64,000 bases of DNA from Piezodorus guildinii (Eukaryota; Arthropoda; Insecta; Hemiptera; Pentatomidae). Under the pieces are notes generated by a model. It searched no databases and was not told the DNA's origin. It was given only the letters and a program-made list of their open reading frames with translations. This document shows, piece after piece, positions 1 through 11,489 of this stretch. The first letter of the stretch is position 1. Each line of letters opens with the position of its first letter. Location: the NCBI GenBank assembly GCA_023052935.1, contig CM041298.1, positions 49,653,313 to 49,717,312 on the forward strand, written 5' to 3'. Made by a program: the position numbers and the translations under genes.

Positions 1-289
1 TTTGCTAAAATAAATTATTAAATAAAGTCATACTAAAAAAGTTTAAAAATATATTCAGTTTCGTTAGAAACATATATTTTAAATAAAATAATAAAAAATT
101 GCTATGTAAACAATTTCTTGAGTTTATGCCCTATTCTTCACTTTATATAACCTTTTACAACTTTAAATAAGATATTATTTTTCTCAAATACTTATTTTTC
201 TAACCCTATATTATACATAGGTATTACTATTTCTTTACATGGGCGGAGACAAAAATTTTAAAAAATATTTTTGATCTTTTCTTTTCTCC
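1..289. other. AT-rich stretch, nothing recognised
   Basis: AT-rich DNA with short A and T runs. I see no coding frame, tRNA-like box or repeat shared with the rest of the window. Confidence 0.6.
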
Positions 290-582
290 TTCTTCCAGTG
301 GCGCGACAGGCCGTGTATTTCCTGGGCCTCGTGGTGTAAACTCCTGCGAGTTTACGCTCACGTTTCGCAATGCAATTTTTAGTGTAGGGTCATCACTCCC
401 TACGACTAATATTGTGAGTGGCCACCCTTTGGCTGACGGGTCTCACATACCCGGGGGAGAGGCTGTGAGTGAATCCCCATTTTTTTACATCCTTATAAAA
501 GCCCCGCCGGGACCGGGATTCGAACTCAGAACCTGTAGCATGAGAGACTAGCGCGCTAGCCACTCAGCCACGGGCTCCCCGA
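290..582 (-). mobile_element. tRNA-derived SINE (second SINE family)
   Basis: Read on the minus strand, the 5' end (about 582 down to 505) resembles a tRNA. It has an A-box-like segment around GTGGCTGAGTGG and a B box GAGTTCGAATCCC, with a CCCGTGGC-type leader. A GC-richer body follows down to about 290. The layout fits a tRNA-headed SINE transcribed by RNA polymerase III. The A box resembles Leu/Ser-type tRNAs, but the parent tRNA is uncertain. It is a different family from the SINE at 4220. Confidence 0.65.
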
Positions 583-599
583 TCTTTTCTTTTATAATT

Positions 600-1143
600 G
601 GTAATAGAAATCGTTCAACTTAAATATTCAGCTGTTTCTTCTCAACTTTAAACAGATGATACGATTAATTTTTCGAAACCTACAAAATTAAAGGCACTTT
701 AGGGGATGAAAATTTAAAAAATCGACATTTAAGGTCTGTCAGACTACTTCAATTAGATAAAACCTATATGATATTAAAGCCCATTAAATTTTACATGGAT
801 ACAGCGACTTTAATCAAAATCATAGAGCAGTTTTTGAGAAAATCATAAAAAGGCGCGAAATGAATGGTATAAAGTGGCTCTTCTGGTTAGCTGATATTGT
901 TGAAAAACTTGTTATGACATCTCAGGCATATCAACTCTACAAAATATTAAAATTTTAGATTTATAGAACTAATTGCTCTCGAGCTAGACAGGCCACATTC
1001 AAACAATTTTTTAGGGGGACTTGGTCATTTGGACCTATGGTGTCCTTAAAACGTGTATTTCAGGTGAAAACATGAATTCGAAAATATCACGATCGGAATA
1101 CTTTCTCTTACTAAATATTTCATATATAGACAAGTGAAAGTAA
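600..1143 (+). repeat. Interspersed repeat family A, 3' two-thirds
   Basis: This copy aligns by eye with the family A copies at 13868 and 32333. Shared landmarks are ACAAAATTAAAGG, the 'catttaaggtctgtcag' block, 'aaaatgaatggtataaagtggctcttctgg' split by small changes, and the terminal AAGTGAAAGTAA. The 5' end (TCTGGTGCG) is missing. No complete coding frame is present. Confidence 0.75.
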
Positions 1144-2448
1144 AATTCATTGAATATAAATATATGAATCCATCGTGTAAAAACAAATGGGCAAAACAAC
1201 AGGTGAAAATAAGCACATTTTATTTTTATAAATTACAAATGATCATAACTAAATATAAGTTATCATTATTATATGTTTTATATACAATCACTCTTTCCTA
1301 AACAATTTAAGTAACATCATGGTAACTTAATTTTCAGAATGATGTTTTATTTATATTTTAAGAACAATTTGGAAATTATACTAACTTTATTTTTTAATCA
1401 TTGATCAATTTTCTCTAAATTACTACCTCATATTTTTAATATTTAATTTCCGTGCTATTTTAACGATGAATGTATATATCTTTCTTTACAGGAATGAAAA
1501 TAAAAATAATTCCGTATCAATGAAACTGAACAAAAATGTAAAATAAAAAAATATTAAAAGGTATTCACTATAATTCTGAAAAAAAAAGTTTTCAATTATT
1601 TAAAAAAAAAAAAAAAAAGGCTGAATATTAGCCTTCATAAAGGCCTAGTGGCATACTCCACATTTTTTTTTTCTACTCAAAAACAGGTTAGAAAAATAAA
1701 GTTGGTTTGCACACAACAGTTCCCCTTGGGACTGGAAACAAGTTCCAACAGGTTATCTTTGTCTTAGGCAGGTTGTATAACGGAAAAAAAATACACAACA
1801 AAAACGGAGGCATTAAAGAACCAAGGCGTAAAAGGAATATAACATAATAATACAAGAGGTAAGTTCCAAATGCCAAAGTTCCTCGGATCAGTGAAGTGTG
1901 GTCATCGGCTTGCGTATGACTAAACGCTTGAAGTGTGAGAATTCAGGAAGCTTAGTCACTCACTTATGCATTTTTAGATCATATGATGCAATAGATGCTT
2001 AATGATTATAAATAATATATATTTCTATAAAATTAAAATATTTACTTATTATTAGGTCCTATACAATTATTTTAGTCCGATGTCAATTCATTAACAATTT
2101 AAAGTTTATAATGCTCAAGCCTAATTTGAAAACAGAAATAGATATGACATACAATTGGTTAGACCTAAAAAGTAATTTAGATTTTTTTTTTTCTTTGCTA
2201 AATTAAAACATATTCAATCAACATATTCATCAATGAAAATTAATTGTTTTGTTTTTTTTGGCCTTTGAAATACTTTATTGAAAGAGAAATAATAAAATCT
2301 GCCAGATTTTAGGGAAATAAGTATTAGAGAGTTTAGGTAATTATAAACCTAAGATGAGACAGTTTATATTTTAATTTATACGAAATGCATTCCATACCTG
2401 AAAGAAATATTTCTTGAAGAGTTCGGCGAAAAAGAATTTAAAGTCATA
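1144..2448. other. AT-rich intergenic DNA, no feature
   Basis: Strongly AT-rich sequence with A runs near 1600 and T runs near 2190. I found no splice-bounded frame, tRNA box or transposon end. The short minus-strand frame near 1688-1876 has no recognisable domain and is probably chance. Confidence 0.5.
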
Positions 2449-2566
2449 ATTCCATTTAACCAATTCTTTAATGGTTTCACTCATTATTATCTCTTACTGT
2501 TTTTGAAAATTCTTTAATCGATTCTAAAAACGGAGGTAAGTGAAAGTCATGTGTTGCCCGCACCAG
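2449..2566 (-). repeat. Family A, 5'-end fragment
   Basis: The reverse complement gives the family A 5' end: TCTGGTGCGGGCAACACATG, then ACTTTCACTTACC, then the 'aaagaatt...gtgaaaccattaaag' block. Only the first ~120 bp of the family is kept. Confidence 0.75.
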
Positions 2567-4219
2567 ATTTTTAAGTAATGAATTCAAGGTTCGGATTCAC
2601 AGAATATAATTTATTCTAATGTTTTATATATAACATTCAATACGATTAAGATATTTAATATTTAATTGAAGATAAAATAATAAATCCTTTAATAAAAAAA
2701 TTCTTAAATTCATTACTGATCCATAAAAAATATAACAACTTGATTTTTAAAATTCTTTATTATCTCAGATTATTATTATTTTTTTGTGTGTGTGAATTTC
2801 GACAGTATATTTTTTCAAATAATCTAACTTGCTAGTAAACAGATAAAGGTGCTATAAAAATAAAAATACAAACATCGCAATATATTATCTACATATAAAT
2901 TGCATTAAAATTGTAATTAATACTCCTAAATAAAGTGTAATATAAATCTAAGTAGATTGCAATGTTACAGCCGTTTTATAATTGAGGACTTCATAACCGC
3001 AGATAAAATGTCAAAACTAGAGATTTGGCAAACATCGTTATCGAAGATAACACGAGTAATCAACAGCTCAACATGTTTCTATATTAGATTATCAAGCCAT
3101 TGTTTTACAAGCATTATATTTTTGCCACGGCAAATTACACTTTATATAATTAAAGTTGTAAGAAGAGAAAGAAAGTCGTTCTCAATCACGAAGTAGGTGA
3201 GACATATACAGAGAACAGTATTTAAAAGAATAAGAAATGACCCAAAGAAAAAGAAAAAAAAAAAAAAAATTAAACTAACATATGACTAAGAGACTATGCA
3301 ACTAGACAACAATGACCAGTAACTTGCTTAACTCAAATACAACAAAACCGTTAGAATTTTTAAAAAATTGCAAAAAGGTGCAATGAATGCGAAACGGCTC
3401 TATTGTTGCTAATGCTAGAGATTCAAATGCAGATTTCCTAGCTCTGAACCGGGTTCGCTAGCTAGAATAATAGTTGTCTTAGCCTGTATGATTTTTCATT
3501 TTGATAATTCAACATTGTTCAAGCCCTGTCGAGAATTTACATTACAATGTATATTCCGCAAAGATTCTTTATAACTTCAACATATTTATAGAAAACTACA
3601 ACACATAATTCATAAATGTAATGGTTATATAATTATTTTAAAGTTAAAATTCCGCCAAGGTGTCATTTAATAGAATTTTTCATTTACACTTTTATTTTTA
3701 TCTTTGATTTATTATACACCGTAAATTATCACCAATAGTTTTTTTTCGGTTCAGCAAAAACAACTCAAATGTAATGTAAACTTCAGGATAGTATAATTAT
3801 AAATCATTTTTATGAGGTGATATACAGCGATTATATATTATATTTCTGTAATCTGCTAATTTGGGTTAATCGGAACATTCATCAGTATCTATTTAAATAG
3901 TTAAAGGAAAAATAAATAAATAGTACAAAAATAGTGAAAATGATTATGAATTAAAATTTGTGATTGTCAGAGAAAAATACAAAATACAAAAAAAAAAAAA
4001 AAAAATTATGTTTGAGGAATATATTGAACATTGTTTTGTACTCTTCTCTCGATTATCAATCAGCTGAAAAAAAAAATATATGTTTCTATTTACATATTCG
4101 GAATTTTTATCTATTTTCATTCTAAAATTTTGCACTAATTTCATTTTTATAAAACATCACAAAAAAATACAATCAAATCAGTTATTATCGTTAATAAAGA
4201 CGAAATTTATTTTTTTTCT
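2567..4219. other. AT-rich intergenic DNA, no gene
   Basis: AT-rich DNA with poly-A and poly-T runs (about 3250 and 3990). Short frames such as 2957-3196 show no recognisable domain. Nothing convincing was seen. Confidence 0.5.
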
Positions 4220-4510
4220 GGGGTCACCCTTAGTGTAGTGGCTAGCATAACAGCATTCTATGCCAAAGGTCGCGGGTTCGAACCTGCAGGTGGCCCTAGA
4301 ATTTTTCAATGGGAGTAAAAAATCCTTAGTTATGCCGTCCTTCGGAGGGGACGTTAAAAGGTGGTCCCGAGCCTGTGCGATGTCAGGTACTCGTTAAAGA
4401 TCCCTATTCCAATAAAACCTGGATAGGCAAAATTTAGGACTCGCACTGTAGCACCATCCAATTAGCCATAGTAGCATAAAAGTGACGTTAAACGAAATAA
4501 ACAATAAACA
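4220..4510 (+). mobile_element. tRNA-derived SINE, family 1, near full length
   Basis: The head has a canonical polymerase III A box, TAGTGTAGTGG (4231-4241), and a B box, GGGTTCGAACC (4274-4284), spaced as in a tRNA. A Val-like tRNA is the closest I recall. The body carries 'gttatgccgtccttcgg', 'gtggtcccgagcctgtgcgatg', 'ctggataggcaaaatttagg' and a tail ending in GACGTTAAACGAAATAAAC. The same unit recurs at 6454, 7901, 20877, 24790, 45603 and 59567. Such elements depend on a partner LINE for movement; which LINE serves here is unknown. Confidence 0.85.
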
Positions 4511-4513
4511 TTA

Positions 4514-4650
4514 GGGGTACTCACTACACAGCATGCTATTTGTGCTATTGTGCTAAACCCATCAATTTTATACAGGAAATAACTGTATAAACTCGACGGG
4601 TTTGGCAAAATAACACAAATAGCATGCTATAGCAAACGTAGTGAGTACCC
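4514..4650. mobile_element. Short foldback MITE with TA duplication
   Basis: The ~55-bp ends are imperfect inverted repeats: outer GGGGTACTCACTAC on the left against GTAGTGAGTACCC on the right, with GCATGCTATTTGTG in both arms. A ~25-bp spacer separates them. Both sides are flanked by TA (4512-4513 and 4651-4652), which fits Tc1/mariner-type insertion. It sits directly after a SINE tail. It has no coding capacity. Confidence 0.75.
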
Positions 4651-4659
4651 TAATATTTT

Positions 4660-5000
4660 TTTTCTTTTTCTCCCAGTTAATTGCGGTGTCCTGATTTTGA
4701 AACACAGTACATTACTTTCTCTATTTTCTAAAATAACTGAGTTATGAGCAATTTTCATTTTATTTTTATTTTTTAAATTATAAATCGTAGTATTAAAACT
4801 TTATCTCTAGAATTGATTTAACTAACCGGCTGATATAAACGTTTTAGGAACCTATTATATATGCACCAAATTAAAAAAAAAAAAAAAAAAATCATTCCAG
4901 TCATTTTGGATAAAAGCCACTTTCTGTCTTTTCTTTTCTTTTAATTTGATATTTAGATTCTACGTATCTTGAAACGTGAAACCTAAATGTTTAAGAAGAG
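4660..5000 (-). repeat. Interspersed repeat family C, diverged copy
   Basis: This shares a block order with 37790-38345 and, inverted, with 61190-62300: 'ctctattttctaaaataactgagttatgagc', 'accggctgatat', then 'gattctacgtatctt'. It is weakly conserved and non-coding. The element class is not recognised. Confidence 0.5.
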
Positions 5001-5701
5001 AGTGAAGGCAATTATTTATTTTTTTGATTTTCAAATAAAAAGGTCATTATTTAGAATTTAGTCGACTAATGCCCAAATCTCGATAAATTTGTGTTATTCT
5101 TGAAATCAATAATTTATATAAATTATTTCAAGTTGAGAAATAAGAGCAAGTCTTGTGATGATCCCACCAGATTTTCATTCAAAGCTGATCGTGGCAACTA
5201 ATTTCAAAGAAACTCAGGAAATCTATCAGTTGAAAATCAGTTTTTATTTACATATTCGGAATTTTAATTCTTAAATTTTGCACAAATTTCATTTTCATAA
5301 AAAACAATTTTGTCGTTATTTACATCATTCATGTCTTTTTTTTTTAACGGAAAGTCAGGTGTCAGACTTACAAACTGAAAAAAACATAACACGAAAATCT
5401 AAATAACATATTAACATACAACCATGTGGAGGCTTCGCGATGAATATACACGGTATAGAAACGAAAATAGATTAAAAAGGCAAAATAAAATGTATGCTTG
5501 TTCGTTAAACCTTTATCGGCCCACAACAATAATATCCTTGAAACAAATGTATAACTAACGCTCTAAATACACTCACGCACAGCTTAAGCTGACGAAAGGA
5601 AAAATGATATTTAAAAAAAAATATTAACGAATTATATTTTACGAAATATTATAATAGCTACTAAGATAGATATTGGTAAAACTGAAATTTAAATATTTAA
5701 A
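5001..5701. other. AT-rich intergenic DNA, no feature
   Basis: No gene, SINE box or inverted repeat seen. The sequence is AT-rich up to the start of the next family A copy. Confidence 0.5.
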
Positions 5702-6410
5702 AATCTGGTGCGGGAAACGCACGACTTACACTTACCTCCGTTGTTAAAATCAATTTAAGAATTTTTAAATACATTTAGAGATAAAAAAAAATCTTTAATG
5801 AATTACTAAAATTGAATTTCAAAAGAAACATATGTTTTATTAAATAATCTATTATATTTTTATCTACAAAAATCAGCTGGTTTTATCGGCTTTTCATCAC
5901 TCTGCATTAACCTTTACTATTCCGTGTATTAGATATTTTTTCTAACATCTTTAGCTATCCAACGGTATATTATACGGCTATATTACTATTGAAAACATAT
6001 GTTTACACTATTCTCCTTCAATGGTTTATCAAATTTTCCCAACATGCATATTTAGCCGTTATTTATCAATGCTAATAAGATGATGTGCCTATTTTTTTTT
6101 TTAAATCTACAAAATTAAAGGTACTTCACTAGAAGCAAAATCGAAATTTCGGCATTGTGCTCTGTCATATTATTTTAATCGGAATAAAACCTACATCATA
6201 TCAATGCCCATTAAAGTTTAATTGATAAAAATCGTTGGAGCCGTTTTTTAGAAAATTTTAAAAAGTTGCAAAATGCATACTTTAAAGTGGACTTCCAGTC
6301 TGCGGATTTTAGTGAAAAAGTTGCTCTAATATCTCGGGTATAGTTTTCTTAAATATGAAATTTCAATTTCGTACGTGTTTTCTTTTTCGCGCTTGAGTTA
6401 CCACCACATA
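5702..6410 (+). repeat. Family A, 5'-complete, 3'-truncated
   Basis: It begins TCTGGTGCGGG...ACTTACACTTACCTCCG and follows the family order: 'atcagctggttttatcgg', 'ctttagctatccaacggtata', 'aaaattaaaggtac', 'catatcaatgcccattaaag'. It fades after 'gagttaccaccacata' near 6410, before the SINE at 6454. Confidence 0.75.
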
Positions 6411-6453
6411 CAGTGAATTTAGGAATGTTTAACTTGAAATACCTCCAAGGTAG

Positions 6454-6737
6454 AGGTCACCCATAGCGTAGTTGCTAGCATAACAGCTTTCTATGCCAAA
6501 GATCGCGGGTTCAAACCTGCGGGTGGTCCTAGGATCTTTTAATGGGAGTAAAAAATACTTAGTTATGCCGTCCTTCAGAGGGACGTTAAAAGGTGGTCCC
6601 GAGCCTGTGCGATGTCAGGTACTCGTTAAAGATCCCTATCCTAATAAACTCTGGATAGGCAAAATTTAGGACTCCCACTGTAGCATCGTTCGATTGGCCA
6701 TAGTAGCATAAAAGTGACGTTAAACAAATAAACAACA
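6454..6737 (+). mobile_element. SINE family 1 with target-site duplication
   Basis: Same family as 4220-4510, with the tRNA-like head (A box slightly decayed, B box GGTTCAAACC) and a TTAAACAAATAAACA tail. It is bounded by a 13-bp direct repeat, ACCTCCAAGGTAG (6441-6453) against ACCTCAAAGGTAG (6738-6750), with one mismatch. That is typical of LINE-driven insertion. Confidence 0.85.
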
Positions 6738-6750
6738 ACCTCAAAGGTAG

Positions 6751-7480
6751 TGTATGTTCTGAAAGGCCTGTACTGTTGCATCATTTGTTTTTGCAATATT
6801 GTTTTATTTGTTACTTGATTATTGAACAATAAAGGAGATAACACGAAAAAATATCTAAATAGAATTCCTACAGAATTAATTTCATTAATGAATACAAATT
6901 ATTTCAGGATGAGAAATGAGAGAAAGTTTAGTGAAGATCTAGGGATCTCTCCTGATTTTTAATACAAAGCTTATCGTGACAACTCATTCCAATGGAACTC
7001 GGAAAAAAGGTCGGCCAGAAAATCTTTTCTTATTAATGTACACTTAATCTTCGAATTTTCAACAAAACAAAAAATATCGAAGCTCTGAAACTGTTGAATC
7101 TTTCATAAGTCCACGTCATCCGGGACGATGAGCAGCTGCAGACACGCTTTGCAAATTATTTTAAACTGTTTCTTAAACGGCTGTAGCCTATTCTACGAGC
7201 CGGCGAATATTCGCATAGACTTGCAAATCCTTTTAGTTCCTCCTTTTGTGGAGGTACCTCGGAGGCGAAACATTTGTACAGGCGGTATCAGGACGGCTAT
7301 GAATAGGGACCTTTCAGAGGTTTGGAGATAACCACCTGGCTTGTCATCCCATACTTTATCTAGCCTGTCCAACTTTCGGCACAGTTTTAAGCGATAACTC
7401 ACACCTTAACGTCTTCAAAATGCTCTCATCAAAATTAAATCATAGCTAGTAAAACAATAGAGCAAGTCATTTAAAAAAAT
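6751..7480. other. Unassigned DNA with a GC-richer island (about 7095-7410)
   Basis: The island is noticeably richer in G+C than its surroundings. Short frames of 67-69 codons overlap on both strands (7128-7331 plus, 7193-7402 minus), but neither shows a known domain or clear splice sites. It could be a degraded element or unrecognised host sequence. Confidence 0.3.
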
Positions 7481-7570
7481 CTGGTGCGCGCAACACACGT
7501 CATTCACTTAGGTCGGTTGTTACGAAAATACAGTTATAGTTCAAAAAAGCTTGAAAACGAATTACATTCG
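7481..7570 (+). repeat. Family A, short 5'-end fragment
   Basis: It starts TCTGGTGCGCGCAACACACG followed by 'tcattcacttaggtcggttg', a diverged form of the family A 5' end. It then dissolves into unrelated AT-rich sequence. A further 5' end begins at 7725. Confidence 0.65.
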
Positions 7571-7900
7571 GTGTCATTTTAAATATATATATTTAAGAAT
7601 TAATAATATAACAAACAGTATAAAATTTCAAAATACAACAATCACCAAAGCTTATGACCTATTCGTAACTTAACATTATCTTCCAATGCATCTATATTTC
7701 TATTCTTATGTAAAAAAAAAAATTCTGGTGCGCGCAACACACGACTTTCACTTAACTCTGTAGTTAAAATCAATTAAAGAATTTTTAAATACATTTAGAA
7801 ATAAAAATAAATTGTATAAGAATTAATTAAATTGAATTCCAATAGAAACATGTGTTTTATTAAATAATCTATTATATTTTTAACTACAAAAATCAGTTAG

Positions 7901-8484
7901 TTTGTTTGTTTATTTAACGTCACTTTATGCTAATATGGCTAATCGGACGATGCTACAGTGGAAGTCCAAAATTGAGACGTTGATTTCCAAAAGGTACTAT
8001 ATCCATTCTAGGAAATTTTACAGGAGACGCGAAAATCACTAATTAATATATTATTAAATTACCTAATTTGATTGTTTTCGCATAAAAATCCAGAATTGTT
8101 TTTTTAGTATATTAATAACATCATAATAAAGTTATGAAATGAGATGTTTTGATATAATTTAGAACGAAATTAAATGTGTAATTAGTTCCTTTAGAAAATA
8201 ATTATATTTCTAAATTGCGTTTATAAAGGACTTAGGTGTACATTAGATAAAATCAAATAGAAGATTTTGATAAAACTAAATTATGAGAATACAAATATGT
8301 TAAAAAAAGCAATTTTGTAAAAAATGTCCTTTAGTACCTTTTGGAAATCAACGTCTCAATTATGCCTATCCAGGTTTTATTGGGATAGGGATCTTTAACG
8401 AGTACCAAACATCGCACAGGCTCGGACTACCTTTTAACGTCCCCTTCAAAGGACGGCATAACTAAGGCATTTTTACTCCCATTG
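7901..8484 (-). mobile_element. SINE family 1, 5'-truncated, interrupted by a MITE
   Basis: Minus-strand SINE: tail TTAAATAAACAAACAAA at 7901-7918, 'gcctatccaggttttattggg' at about 8364, ending near 'ttttactcccat' at 8480. The tRNA-like head is lost. Flanks are ATCAGTTAG duplications. The body is split by the 384-bp MITE at 7974-8357. Confidence 0.8.
7974..8357. mobile_element. 384-bp MITE with 26-bp inverted termini
   Basis: The ends are near-perfect inverted repeats: GAGACGTTGATTTCCAAAAG followed by GTACTA on the left, and its reverse complement ending at 8357. AATT lies on both sides (7970-7973 and 8358-8361), a likely 4-bp target duplication. The interior is AT-rich and non-coding. I cannot assign the superfamily from these ends. 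Confidence 0.8.
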
Positions 8485-8597
8485 ATCAGTTAGTTTTATC
8501 GGCTTTTCATCTTTAGCTTTCTAACGGGATTTTATACATGAATATTACTGTTCTTATGTTCATAATAAAATGATTGCGTTAAAAAAATATTTTTTTC

Positions 8598-8650
8598 AGT
8601 TTTCTTCTTTAGGTGGATATGAATTCGATATCCACCTAAAGAAGAAAACT
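8598..8650. repeat. Perfect 23-bp palindrome, 7-base loop
   Basis: Arms 8598-8620 and 8628-8650 are exact reverse complements around the loop GAATTCG. The arm sequence is the family A segment 'cagttttct..tttagttggatat', so the right arm looks like a templated inverted copy of the left rather than an independent element. Confidence 0.85.
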
Positions 8651-9064
8651 TATATATTTACCTGTTTTTTATAAATGGTAACAAGATGATATGGTTATTT
8701 TTGTAGAATCTACAAAATTAAAGATAGTTTAGAGGAAGGAAATTTAAAATATCGGCATTTAAGCCCTGTCAGACCATTTCAATCAGAATAAAACCTACAT
8801 GATATTGAAGCCCATTAAATTTTACATCGATATAGCGAGTTCAATCAAAATCGTAAAAGCCGTTTTTGAGAAAATTATATAAAGGTGCAAAATGCATGGT
8901 ATAAAGTGGATCTTCTGATTAGCTGATTTTGATAAAAAAAAGTTGCTGTAACATCTCAGGTATATACGCTCCTAAAATATGATATTTCAGTTCAAAAACA
9001 TTTATTTTTGGTAAAAACTCGAATTCGAAAATTTTGCAAAAAAAAAAAAAAAAAAAAAATTTGC

Positions 9065-9590
9065 TCTTTTCTCCTTTGGTTAGTTCGAGTCTTATATTTA
9101 GCAATTGTTTATCAATCCTAACAGGATTATATGTTTAATTTAATTATATAAAACTAAAGCTACTTTAAAGGAAGAAAATCTAAAATATCGCTAGCCCAGT
9201 CAGACTATTTCAATCAGAACGAAACCTTCATGATATTAAAGCCCATTAAATTTCGAGAGCGAGTTTAATTAAAATCGATAAAAGCCGTTTTCGAGAAAAT
9301 CGGAAAAAAATGCTAATTGCATAGTTTAAGTAGCACTTTCGGTCGACGACTTATGTTGAAAAAATTTCTAAAATATCTTGGGCGTATAGTTGTCTTAAAT
9401 ATAAAATTTCTGTCACGTAAGACCTTTCATTTTTGTGCTAGACTTACCACACACAAACAGGTCTTTTTGCGCGACTTGGATAGTTGGACTGAGAGGAACC
9501 TAAAACGTGCATTTACGTTAAAAACAGGAATTAAAAAAATTCCCTTACTATATATGTTATGTATGGGTAAGCGAAAATAAAAAACTAGAT
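9065..9590 (+). repeat. Family A, 3' part
   Basis: It starts at the 'tctcctttggttag' block and continues to 'ttcccttactatatatg..gtaagcgaaaata'. It contains an 87-codon frame (9317-9580) that lines up with open frames in the copies at 22896 and 33124. Several residues match, for example FLRDL, LKRAF and LKTGI. Confidence 0.7.
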
Positions 9591-11489
9591 TTACTTATAT
9601 AATAATTGGAATTTATCATTTAATTATGCAGTTTTTATATATTCTAATATATTTAGTGAAAATGTGTATTACTAAAAGAGCATGATTGCCTATATATTTT
9701 ACGATCTTAAATCAAGCCTTTTATAATGTACCAAATTAAATACATAATACCAATGAAAACGTCATAAATAAGAAACGCCTTTAATAAAACTGTCTACTTT
9801 CAGGACAAGTCAGTTTAAAAAAAAGTTAAAGCAATTTATCTTTTGCCATTATCTTATCACTTAAGAGTGACAGATATAAATCACGAAACAGATTAAAATT
9901 AAGACCAACAAATTAATAAGATTAGATAAGGAGGAACTGAACGAGAAAAAAAAGCAAAAAAATGCTTTCTTTGCTTGTTTTCTTTTTCGTAAACTTGTCT
10001 ATATAATTTCTAAATTGAAAAATTCGGAGGCAAAAAGATGATAAATGATAAGATGATAGTCGTGTTAAATATTCCTGTAATTATTCAATAGCCTGATGAG
10101 AATTAATATTAATAATATAATTAATAAAGGAGCATAAAGTTTGTCAATAAGTCAGTTAGAGAGCGAGTAAGTGGCAGGAAGTTCGGCGAAGCACACACAC
10201 CTGCCTTCACAGACTAACGAGAGAGAACGGAAAAGCCCGGATCCTGAAATTTGAAACGACGGCTAGAAAAAAAAAATGCATGAAAGCATTAAATAAAAGG
10301 AGAAAAAAAAGGTATCACAAATCGATTAATCCACATCAATGACGCCGGATACTGTAGACAAGCAACAGGTCTCACAGCTTCGTTGAACTGCCGAGTACTA
10401 CCTTTCAGATTAGAAAAAATATCATAATTCAATTTGTAATGAAACCACCTAATTATGTATAATTATAAAGGATAGCATAGATTAAATTATTTTCCTGAAT
10501 GTTTCTATTGATCACAGAGCAACTGTGTTATAATTGAAATAACTCAATATATATTAATTTGATTAAAAAGTCAAAAATTATTTACATATTGTTACATTAA
10601 AATCATTCAATACAAATGTGTAAGATTCGACCATTACATTAAATTAATTTTTATTTTATTATAATATGCACCGACTGTCCAAGTTATCAGAACATGTATT
10701 AACAGAAAAGAACTGTTTTCTTCGATATTTATTTTTCAAAAGAATTTTTTTTAATCATATGTAAATTTAGTAGGAATGTTAGTGAGTTTTTCTATACAAG
10801 ACATTGTAGTATTTTTGACTAAAAATATACAACCTTTTAACCATCAGGAGATACCTAACCCGTCTAAAATTTCTTTGGGTGTAAATTATCAGATTTTTTA
10901 TGTAAAAAAATATTGATACTTTATATGCAATAAGTTTCATAATTAAACTTCTACCTAAAACTCTGAATTTATAATTAGTAGCTTAGTAAAAGTAATAATA
11001 ATGTTTTATTTAATTTTATGAGCTTAAACTATTTAAGAGGTCAAAACGTATCAATTTCCTTATATTTAAATTCTTTTAATGTGTTATATTTTTTAGTAAG
11101 AAATATTTTTTAAATTTATTATATAGATAAATTTGGTCTTTTTTGTTATAATGAAAAAAAAAATCAAAATTTAATTCATGAATAATCTCTATTTATTCCC
11201 CGTTTTTCGAAATTATGGCACTCTTCTTATAAGTGGACAATATTCATAACTTAAATTATTTTTATTTTTAAACATCCAAAAAGTTAAACTTGAAAACAAT
11301 AAAGCCTATTTGAAATTTGTGTTTTAAAAGATGTTTACTGTAGTAGAATACTTGAAAAGGTACAAAAACAATTTTTTTTTTTTAAATATCTTTAGAAGAT
11401 ATTGGAGTACCAATGTGTTTGTAAAACAGTTAAGGTCAATGCACTCCAAAAATATGATAGAAATGAAAAAAAATAATAAATAGCCCTAA
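9591..11489. other. Intergenic DNA, no gene recognised
   Basis: Mostly AT-rich. A less AT-rich patch at about 10140-10420 (with 'gagagcgagtaagtggcagg' and 'gaacggaaaagcccggatcc') looks unique within the window, but has no long frame or clear splice pair. Nothing else was supported. Confidence 0.4.

Larger units (their letters stand above)
7725..9053 (+). repeat. Family A copy interrupted by a SINE
   Basis: It begins TCTGGTGCGCGCAACACACG at 7725 and runs to about 'gaattcgaaaatttt' at 9040. A SINE (7901-8484) splits it, flanked by the 9-bp duplication ATCAGTTAG (7892-7900 and 8485-8493). A perfect 23-bp palindrome arises inside it at 8598-8650. The rest follows family order, including 'ctaccaaattaaag'-type and 'gcaaaatgcatggtataaagtgg' blocks. 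Confidence 0.75.

Noticed and set aside
4231..4284. Functional tRNA gene
   Set aside because: A and B boxes are present, but the same head recurs with a long conserved body and tail in other copies, so it is a SINE.
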